From contig JAXDLT010000098.1 in NCBI GenBank assembly GCA_034666465.1, positions 1 to 9,898 of the forward strand: DNA of 9,898 bases. The letters run 5' to 3'. The notes beneath the pieces are model-generated. The model was not told the origin of the DNA. It did not search any database and saw nothing but the letters and a program-made list of their open reading frames with translations. The DNA is from CF-96 sp028287605. GTDB lineage: Bacteria; Chloroflexota; Dormibacteria; Aeolococcales; Aeolococcaceae. Position numbers and translations under genes: made by a program. Position 1 is the first letter of the stretch; every line of letters begins with the position of its first letter. Positions 5,291 to 9,898 of this stretch are shown here, one piece after another.

Positions 5291-5995
5291 TCAGCGAGCG
5301 GGGAGAGCGGTCGGGGGAGGCCGGCTCCAGAGCTGCCGCCCCAGGCGGTCGAGGGGGGAGGGGCACCAGGCCACGGCCGGGGCCGGCGGCGGAGCGGTGG
5401 ACGCCAGGCTGGCGAGGAGGACGCGCAGCAGCCGGGCGACCCCGGTGATGCGAGCGGCGCGGCGCCGCAGCGCGCGGCCCGCGCCCGCCATCAGCGCGGC
5501 GAGCAGGGTGGCGACGGCGAGGTGCACCAGCGGAGCCAGGATGTGGGCGCCGAGCACCGCGCCCGCTCCCGGCATCGATGTCCCCGCGATCGCCGCCTCG
5601 AGGTTCTCCTGGAGCAGGTAGAGCCCGAGCTGGAGCCCGGCCAGGAGCAGCGCGAGGGCGGCCCAGCCCGCCGGCTCCGAGGGTGCGGCGGTGGCCGGGG
5701 GGGCCGCGGAGGAGTGGCCGCTCAGCGAGGCGGAGAGGGCGGTGCGGAGGGCGTCGAGGCGGCGTCCCAGCGCCTGCCAGGCTCGCCACCAGCCCACCCC
5801 GCCGGCCGCAGAGAGCGCCAGCAGCAGCAGCCCCAACGGCAGCATGTAGGCGTGGACGGAGCCGAGCAGCTCGGCGCGGACACCGGCTCCGCCACCCACG
5901 CGCAGGTACTCGAGGGTGTGCCCGGTCCAGGTGCCGACCAGCGCCAGCAGCACCAGGGTGGGCGCGAACAGTCGCCGCCGCCGCCCGCGAGCCAT
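5291..5995 (-). CDS. four-helix integral membrane protein, function unknown
   Basis: This 234-residue protein opens with a basic N-terminus (MARGRRRR) followed by probable membrane segments at about 8-24, 48-70, 109-130 and 145-172, with a low-complexity Ala/Pro/Ser loop between segments 2 and 3 and a Pro-rich cytoplasmic tail. Polar residues lie in or beside the helices: GHTLEYLR (His26, Glu29), VHAYML (His49), LLQENLE (Gln129, Glu130, Glu133) and His151 and His158 in segment 4. Such a pattern could bind a metal or haem or carry protons, but I do not recognise the family. The ATG at 5995 was preferred over the ATG at 6031 because TATTCT lies seven bases upstream (leaderless arrangement) and the N-terminus then has normal positive-inside topology. 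The earlier ATG has no SD and would overlap both the promoter and the divergent gene. It diverges from the gene starting at 6019, another membrane-associated protein, and may be functionally linked to it. Confidence 0.72.
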   Translation of the reverse strand: MARGRRRRLFAPTLVLLALVGTWTGHTLEYLRVGGGAGVRAELLGSVHAYMLPLGLLLLALSAAGGVGWWRAWQALGRRLDALRTALSASLSGHSSAAPPATAAPSEPAGWAALALLLAGLQLGLYLLQENLEAAIAGTSMPGAGAVLGAHILAPLVHLAVATLLAALMAGAGRALRRRAARITGVARLLRVLLASLASTAPPPAPAVAWCPSPLDRLGRQLWSRPPPTALPAR

Positions 5996-6002
5996 GGTGA
6001 GC

Positions 6003-6031
6003 AGAATACCCGACCACAGTGCAGCTGCCAT
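6003..6031 (-). promoter_or_regulatory. leaderless promoter for the membrane-protein gene
   Basis: On the minus strand ATGGCA (6026-6031, 4 of 6 matches to TTGACA) and TATTCT (6003-6008, with T1, A2 and T6 of the -10 consensus) are separated by 17 bases, and TATTCT ends seven bases before the ATG at 5995. Transcription would start at or next to the start codon, explaining the lack of an SD. The -35 box lies inside the divergent reading frame. Confidence 0.45.
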
Positions 6032-6549
6032 CCGGTCACGTCATCGCGCCGTCGGCGCTGCCCGCATGGGCGCCGTGGCTTGCCGCCGCGGTGATGTACG
6101 CCAGCGCCCTCGCCATCGCGATCTCGCGTCGGGGCCGCTGGATGCTGGCCGGCGCGGGCGCGCTCGGGCTCGGCGGCACCGCCGCCGCGCTCGTGCTCAC
6201 TCCGACGGTGCCGGCATCTCCCGGCTATGCGATCACCCTCGCCGTGCCCTCCGGACAGCCCCTGACCAGCCCGGTCGTGGTGACCGTCTGCGGGCGCCGG
6301 GCCGACGGCTCCGCGGCCGCCGTCCCCGGCGCCGGCGACCTGCTCACCGTCCTCCTCGACGGCCGGCAGGTGCTGGAGACGCAGCGTTCCACGCTCGGCG
6401 TCGAGGCCGGGCCCGGCGACCACGAGCTCCGCGTCGAGGTGCTCGCACCCGGCCATCGCGAGTTCCGGCCACCCCTCGACACACGGCTGCGCGTGCTCGT
6501 CCAGGGCACCGGCCCGCTCCCCCCCGCGCCGCCCTGCCCGCGGAGTTGA
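6019..6549 (+). CDS. membrane-anchored protein with extracytoplasmic beta-rich domain, function unknown
   Basis: This is a 176-residue protein with strongly biased GC third positions, which supports real coding. The GTG at 6019 is the first possible start after an in-frame stop at 5998-6000; no SD is visible. Two hydrophobic segments (about 16-35 and 41-60), joined by the basic turn SRRGR, place both ends on the same side. The remaining 115 residues look like a small beta-sandwich: alternating strands such as AITLAVPSG, VVVTVCGRR, LLTVLLDGRQVLE, HELRVEVLAPGHREF and TRLRVLVQG, then a Pro-rich end. The final part (HELRVEVLAPGHREF, then PPLDTRL) resembles the last strands of Ig-like or YtkA/FixH-like accessory domains in general style, but I cannot assign a family. 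It diverges from the four-helix membrane protein with 23 bases between start codons, so the two may share regulation and function. Confidence 0.72.
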   Translation: MQLPSGHVIAPSALPAWAPWLAAAVMYASALAIAISRRGRWMLAGAGALGLGGTAAALVLTPTVPASPGYAITLAVPSGQPLTSPVVVTVCGRRADGSAAAVPGAGDLLTVLLDGRQVLETQRSTLGVEAGPGDHELRVEVLAPGHREFRPPLDTRLRVLVQGTGPLPPAPPCPRS

Positions 6550-6614
6550 TCTGCCGCGAGTGGGGATGCACGGCCGAGCTGCAGGCCACGGTGCAGCGTT
6601 TCCGGCTGCGCCCG

Positions 6615-6620
6615 TAGAGT
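6615..6620 (+). promoter_or_regulatory. -10 box of a probable leaderless promoter for the RidA-fusion enzyme operon
   Basis: TAGAGT fits the TANNNT -10 pattern and ends six bases before the ATG at 6627, where no SD is present. This spacing suggests transcription starting at the start codon. No recognisable -35 box was found 16-19 bases upstream. The 77-base gap after the preceding gene otherwise shows no structure that I could identify. Confidence 0.4.
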
Positions 6621-6626
6621 GGCGGC

Positions 6627-7040
6627 ATGACGCCGCACCGGCTGGTCGAGCCCGCGGGGATGCCGCCCGCGGTCGGCTTCTCCCATGCCGTGGCCGCCGC
6701 CCGGGGCCGCACCGTCTGGATCGCGGGGCAGATCGGCGCCGGCGCGGACGGCGCGGTGGTGGGGGAGAGCCTGGTCGAGCAGCTCGACGTCGCCCTGGGG
6801 AACGTGGTCACCGCGCTGCGCTCCGCGGGGGCCCAGCCCGAGCACGCCGTCTCCATGCTGATCTTCACCACCGCCATCGACGAGTACCGCCGCTCCCGCC
6901 CCGAGCTGGGCCCGGTGTACCGGCGTCACCTCGGCCGCCACTTCCCGGCGATGGCCCTGATCGGCGTCACCGAGCTGGTCGAGCCCGCCGCGAAGGTCGA
7001 GGTCGTGACCACGGCGGTGATCCCCGACCCGGCCGGCTGA
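6627..7040 (+). CDS. RidA/YjgF-YER057c-UK114 family protein (non-canonical paralogue)
   Basis: This 137-residue protein matches the RidA fold along its length: VWIAGQIGAGADGAVVG (30-46), the helix LVEQLDVALGNVVTALRSAG (49-68), VSMLIFTTAIDEY (75-87), a segment with the conserved Pro (HFPAMALIGVTEL, 105-117) and a final strand KVEVVTTAVIP (123-133). RidA proteins form trimers whose interface clefts bind small imines or enamines. In true imine deaminases an Arg follows the FPA-type segment; here that position is Met109, so this is one of the Arg-less Rid subfamilies and standard 2-aminoacrylate deaminase activity is unlikely. Its stop overlaps the next start as TGATG, so it is translated together with the monooxygenase/reductase fusion. 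It probably acts on that enzyme's product or a spontaneous breakdown product. The start is supported by TAGAGT six bases upstream. Confidence 0.9.
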   Translation: MTPHRLVEPAGMPPAVGFSHAVAAARGRTVWIAGQIGAGADGAVVGESLVEQLDVALGNVVTALRSAGAQPEHAVSMLIFTTAIDEYRRSRPELGPVYRRHLGRHFPAMALIGVTELVEPAAKVEVVTTAVIPDPAG

Positions 7041-9328
7041 TGGACATCGCCGTCGTCGGCGGGGGCCCGGGGGGGCTGCTGCTGGGCATCCTGGCGCGGC
7101 TGAGCCGGCCGCGCCACCGGGTCACGGTGCTGGAGCGCAACCGGCCCGACGACGCGTTCGGCTTCGGCGTCGTCTTCTCGGACGAGACCCTGGCCACCAT
7201 CCGCGCCGCCGATCCGGTCAGCCTTGGCAGGATCGAGTCGGAGTTCCGCTCCTGGCCGGACATCGACATCGTCTACCGCGGCCGGGTGGTGCGCTCCGTC
7301 GGCCACGGCTTTGCCGCCATCGCACGGCGGCGGCTGCTCGCCATCCTCACCGGGCGGGCGGCGGAGCTCGGCGTCGACGTGCGCCACCGCAGCGAGGTGG
7401 CCGACCTCGACGCGCTCTGCGCCGCCCACGACCTCGTGGTCGGTGCCGACGGCGCCAACAGCCTGGTGCGCCGGCGGCGCGCCGCGGCGCTCGGCCCGTC
7501 GGTCGAGACCGGGCTGTCGAAGTACATCTGGCTGGGCACGCCGCTGCCCCTGGAGCGCTTCACCTTCGTGGTCGCCGAGACCGCGTGGGGGATGGTGCAG
7601 GCGCACGCGTATCCCTACGCCGAGGGGATGTCGTCGTTCATCGTCGAGACCGACCGCTCCACCTGGGAGCGCGCCGGCCTGGGGATGCACGACGGCTGCG
7701 CGCTCGGTCCCGGCGAGAGCGACCCGCGCGCCCTGCGCTTCGCCGAGTCGGTGTTCGCCGAGCAGCTCGCCGGCCACCCGGTGCTGGGCAACAACTCGCG
7801 CTGGCTCGAGTTCGTCACCGTGAGCACCCGGCGCTGGCACCACGGCAACGCGGTGCTGCTCGGCGACGCGGCCCACACCGCGCACTTCTCCATCGGCTCC
7901 GGCACCAAGCTGGCGATGGAGGACGCCATCTCCCTCGCCGGGGCGCTCGCCGCCCACCCCGACCTCGACGCCGCGCTCGACGCCTACGAGGCGGAGCGGC
8001 GGCCGGCGGTGGCCAGCACCCAGCGGGCGGCGCACACCAGCCGGGAGTGGTTCGAGGGCATCGCCCGCTACGCCGGCCTCGACCCCGAGCCCTTCGCCTT
8101 CCGGATGATGACCCGCTCGCAGCGCGTCACCCACGACAACCTGCGGCTGCGCGACCCCGGCTTCGTGCGCGGCACCACCGACTGGCTGTGGCGCAGCACC
8201 CCCGAGCACCTCCGGCCCGCCGACCCGTCCACGCCGCCGCTCTTCTACCCCCTCGAGCTCCGCGGGATGCGGCTGGAGAACCGGGTCGTGGTGTCGCCGA
8301 TGGCCCAGTACTGCGCCGTCGACGGGCTGCCCGGCGACTGGCACCTCGTCCATCTCGGCAGCCGCGCCGTCGGCGGCGCCGCGCTGGTGATGACGGAGAT
8401 GACCTGCGTGTCGCCGGAGGGGCGGATCACCCCCGGCTGCACAGGCATGTGGAACGCCGCCCAGGAGCGGGGGTGGACGCGCATCGTCGACTTCGTCCAC
8501 GGCCACAGCCGTGCCCGCATCGGTCTCCAGCTCGGGCACTCCGGGCGCAAGGGCTCGACCCGGGTGGCATGGGAGGGCCAGGACGAGCCCCTCGAGCGGG
8601 GCGGCTGGGAGCCGATCGCGCCCTCGCCGCTGCCCTACCTGCCCCACAGCCCCCTGCCCCGGGAGATGACCCGTGCCGACATGGACGAGGTCCTCGCCCG
8701 GTTCGTCGCGGCGGCGCGCCGCGGCGAGGCGGCGGGCTTCGACCTGCTCGAGCTCCACTGCGCCCACGGCTACCTGCTCTCCGGCTTTCTCTCCCCGGTC
8801 ACCAACCGGCGCCAGGACGGCTACGGCGGCTCGGCGGCGGGCCGGCGGCGCTTCCCTCTCGAGGTGGTCGAGGCGGTGCGGGCGGTCTGGCCCGCCGAGC
8901 GGCCGCTGTCGGTGCGCATCTCCGCCACCGACTGGGTCGACGGGGGCTTCGACGGGGACGACGCCGTCGAGCTCGCCGCCGCGCTGCGCGACCAGGGCGT
9001 CGACCTGGTCGACGTCTCCACCGGGCAGGTGGACCCACGGGAGCGTCCCCGCCACGGCCGGCTCTGGCAGACGCCGTTCAGCGACCGCATCCGTCACGAG
9101 GTGGGCATCCCCACGATGGCGGTGGGCGGGATCGCCAGCGTCGACGACGCCAACACCATCCTGCTCGCCGGCCGGGCCGACCTGGTCGCGCTCGCCCGCC
9201 CTCACCTCGTCGACCCCTACTGGACGCTCAACGCCGCGATCGACCTCGGCCACGACGCCCACCCGTGGCCGCGCCAGTACCTCTCCGGACGCACCGCCCG
9301 GCGCCGGGACCAGCAGGGCGGCCGGTGA
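7040..9328 (+). CDS. bifunctional FAD-dependent monooxygenase / OYE-type FMN oxidoreductase (2-aminobenzoyl-CoA or salicylyl-CoA type)
   Basis: This is a 762-residue fusion. The N-terminal half (1 to about 385) is a class A flavoprotein hydroxylase: dinucleotide-binding GGGPGG at 7-12, the DG-type motif VVGADGANSLVR (133-144), and the FAD ribityl-binding motif LLGDAAHTAHFSIGSG (273-288). The C-terminal half (about 398-762) is an Old Yellow Enzyme barrel: NRVVVSPMAQYC (414-425), GDWHLVHLGSR (432-442), the His573/His576 pair in ELHCAHGYLL, and FLSPVTNRRQDGYGG (583-597). This order and length are typical of 2-aminobenzoyl-CoA monooxygenase/reductase and the salicylyl-CoA 5-hydroxylase fusions, which hydroxylate and then reduce an aromatic CoA thioester. 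The start is at the TGATG overlap with the RidA-like gene; in-frame codons further upstream lie inside that gene. Ala422 replaces the Cys found here in YqjM-type enzymes. No CoA ligase is in the window, so the substrate is unproven. Confidence 0.93.
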   Translation: MDIAVVGGGPGGLLLGILARLSRPRHRVTVLERNRPDDAFGFGVVFSDETLATIRAADPVSLGRIESEFRSWPDIDIVYRGRVVRSVGHGFAAIARRRLLAILTGRAAELGVDVRHRSEVADLDALCAAHDLVVGADGANSLVRRRRAAALGPSVETGLSKYIWLGTPLPLERFTFVVAETAWGMVQAHAYPYAEGMSSFIVETDRSTWERAGLGMHDGCALGPGESDPRALRFAESVFAEQLAGHPVLGNNSRWLEFVTVSTRRWHHGNAVLLGDAAHTAHFSIGSGTKLAMEDAISLAGALAAHPDLDAALDAYEAERRPAVASTQRAAHTSREWFEGIARYAGLDPEPFAFRMMTRSQRVTHDNLRLRDPGFVRGTTDWLWRSTPEHLRPADPSTPPLFYPLELRGMRLENRVVVSPMAQYCAVDGLPGDWHLVHLGSRAVGGAALVMTEMTCVSPEGRITPGCTGMWNAAQERGWTRIVDFVHGHSRARIGLQLGHSGRKGSTRVAWEGQDEPLERGGWEPIAPSPLPYLPHSPLPREMTRADMDEVLARFVAAARRGEAAGFDLLELHCAHGYLLSGFLSPVTNRRQDGYGGSAAGRRRFPLEVVEAVRAVWPAERPLSVRISATDWVDGGFDGDDAVELAAALRDQGVDLVDVSTGQVDPRERPRHGRLWQTPFSDRIRHEVGIPTMAVGGIASVDDANTILLAGRADLVALARPHLVDPYWTLNAAIDLGHDAHPWPRQYLSGRTARRRDQQGGR

Positions 9329-9334
9329 CGCCGG

Positions 9335-9352
9335 CCGCCATCGCGGTGGCGG
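9335..9352 (+). terminator. short hairpin after the fusion-enzyme gene
   Basis: CCGCCA at 9335-9340 and TGGCGG at 9347-9352 form a perfect 6-bp stem with a 6-base loop, starting seven bases after the fusion-enzyme stop. It could mark the end of the operon. There is no T-run after it, and the stem is short for this GC content. Confidence 0.3.
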
Positions 9353-9408
9353 ATCTGGCGTTCGCGTGACGACCCGGCTGCCCGCGCGCCGGAGCGGGGT
9401 GGCGGGGG

Positions 9409-9414
9409 TAGGGT
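9409..9414 (+). promoter_or_regulatory. possible -10 box upstream of the right-edge secreted-protein gene
   Basis: TAGGGT fits TANNNT and would place the transcription start near 9421, leaving a leader of about 65 bases before the ATG at 9487. No -35 box is visible at normal spacing. It is supported only by its position in a 158-base gap after a likely operon end. Confidence 0.25.
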
Positions 9415-9450
9415 TCGGCGGGTCGGGAGGTGCGCCGCCAACCCCGAACC
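9412..9450 (+). promoter_or_regulatory. bulged inverted repeat in the leader of the right-edge gene
   Basis: GGTTCGGCGG at 9412-9421 can pair with CCGCC at 9435-9439 plus GAACC at 9446-9450, a 10-bp stem interrupted by the six unpaired bases AACCCC, with a 13-base loop. It begins inside the candidate -10 box and ends 36 bases before the ATG at 9487. Possible roles are an operator or an RNA leader structure; nothing more can be said. Confidence 0.3.
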
Positions 9451-9486
9451 GGACGGTGTTGCGAGGCGGAGCAGGAGCACTGGGTG

Positions 9487-9898
9487 ATGGGACGGAAGTT
9501 GATCGCGATCGTGGCCGCCGGCGTCCTGGCAGGCGGCACCAGCGCGCTGGTGGCTCTGGCCGCCTTCAGCGACCACCGCGTCGTCGCCACCGGCGATGTG
9601 CAGCCGTCGACCCTGCTCCAGTCCGCGAGTGGCGGCGGCGCCACCCCCGCCACCCCCGCCACCCCGCCAGCGTCGCCGGTGAGCGGTGACGTGGCCGCCC
9701 CGGCCGGCGAGGCGGGCTCGGTGGCCCAGCCCAGCCAGCCCGGCGGCGCGCTGGCGATCCACGAGGTCGTCACCGCGACGCCGCAGCCGGCGGCCGGCGG
9801 TCACGTCTCCGTGGGTGGGACGACCTGGCCGCTGACCGCGACTCTGGGGGGCTCACTCCCCGCGAGCCCCCTCGGCCCGGGCGTCGTGTCGGCGCCGA
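9487..9898 (+). CDS. exported or membrane-anchored Pro/Ala-rich protein, 5' part only
   Basis: An open frame runs from the ATG at 9487 to the right edge, giving 137 complete codons with no stop. AGGAG lies nine bases upstream. The N-terminus (MGRKLIAIVAAGVLAGG, hydrophobic to about residue 27) is a signal peptide or membrane anchor without a lipobox Cys. It is followed by a low-complexity linker containing three ATP tripeptides (residues 52-60) and more Ala, Pro, Gly and Ser to about residue 95. The visible end (VSVGGTTWPLTATLGGSLPA) begins to look like a folded extracytoplasmic region. The protein is probably anchored to or secreted through the membrane with its functional domain beyond the window. 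Its family is not recognised. It is separated from the fusion-enzyme gene by 158 bases with possible termination and promoter elements, so it is likely a separate transcription unit. Confidence 0.75.
   Translation, partial: MGRKLIAIVAAGVLAGGTSALVALAAFSDHRVVATGDVQPSTLLQSASGGGATPATPATPPASPVSGDVAAPAGEAGSVAQPSQPGGALAIHEVVTATPQPAAGGHVSVGGTTWPLTATLGGSLPASPLGPGVVSAP
9640..9666 (+). repeat. three in-frame 9-base tandem units coding Ala-Thr-Pro
   Basis: GCCACCCCC occurs twice in a row, followed by GCCACCCCG, each coding Ala-Thr-Pro in the linker of the right-edge exported protein. Such 9-base units can expand or contract without a frameshift and so vary linker length. Confidence 0.75.

Noticed and set aside
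3571..5448. 625-codon plus-strand open frame over the esterase and HTH genes
   Set aside because: Its composition is low-complexity Gly/Arg/Ala, it has no domain, and it covers three genes whose own motifs are clear.
6560..7039. 160-codon upstream extension of the fusion-enzyme frame
   Set aside because: This part overlaps the RidA-family gene in another frame and is low-complexity. The flavin-binding domain begins exactly at the TGATG start at 7040.
6926..9262. 778-codon open frame antisense to the fusion enzyme
   Set aside because: It lies opposite a well-supported gene, its translation is Gly/Ala/Val/Arg low-complexity with no recognisable domain, and long antisense frames are expected when stop codons are rare at this GC content.
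7585..9369. 594-codon alternative plus-strand frame inside the fusion-enzyme gene
   Set aside because: Its translation is Arg/Ala/Pro-rich without motifs, while the overlapping frame carries complete FAD and FMN domain signatures.
1..9898. Mobile element, prophage or CRISPR boundary
   Set aside because: No transposase or integrase motif, no long direct or terminal inverted repeats, no repeat-spacer array and no local shift in base composition were seen. The ParB-like fragment alone is not enough.

Overview
The window is very GC-rich (by eye above 70 percent, with almost every codon ending in G or C). It is densely packed with bacterial genes and has no gene-free stretch over 300 bases. The base composition, frequent GTG starts, purine-rich Shine-Dalgarno (SD) sequences on internal genes and apparently leaderless first genes fit a high-GC soil-type bacterium such as Actinomycetota, Dormibacterota or a GC-rich Chloroflexota. 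I cannot decide between these from sequence alone. No tRNA, rRNA, CRISPR array, insertion sequence or attachment site was seen.

Layout. (1) At the left edge is the 3' end of a plus-strand rhodanese-like gene. (2) Six minus-strand genes follow, in transcription order from right to left: a multi-pass membrane protein rich in membrane-proximal His/Glu (5291-5995), a small protein with a ParB/KorB-like helix-turn-helix region (4744-5238), an exported esterase-family alpha/beta hydrolase (3574-4602), an exported S53 (sedolisin-type) peptidase (2290-3477), and a DrrAB-like ABC exporter made of an ATPase (1171-2202) and a permease (290-1174) joined by an ATGA overlap. (3) From 6019 the genes run on the plus strand: a membrane-anchored protein of unknown function, diverging from 5995; a RidA-family protein (6627-7040) joined by TGATG to a 762-residue FAD monooxygenase/OYE-type reductase fusion (7040-9328); and the start of an exported Pro/Ala-rich protein that leaves the window at 9898.

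How the genes may work together. The RidA-like gene and the fusion enzyme are almost certainly one operon. The fusion resembles the 2-aminobenzoyl-CoA monooxygenase/reductase and salicylyl-CoA hydroxylase/oxidoreductase group, so the pair probably dearomatises an aromatic acyl-CoA, with the RidA-like protein handling a reactive amine or enone product. The ABC pair is a typical drug or lipid exporter. The peptidase and esterase are both secreted and adjacent, but the peptidase has its own promoter, so they need not be co-transcribed.

The most interesting signals are regulatory or show altered key residues: a perfect palindrome filling the -35/-10 spacer of the peptidase promoter; a hairpin whose 3' arm runs into the esterase SD; stable GNRA-capped hairpins between minus-strand genes; a RidA paralogue without the catalytic Arg; an S53 peptidase with almost no prodomain and Asn at both usual Ca-binding Asp positions; an orphan ParB-like HTH protein; and an unrecognised membrane protein with His/Glu clustered in or near its membrane segments.
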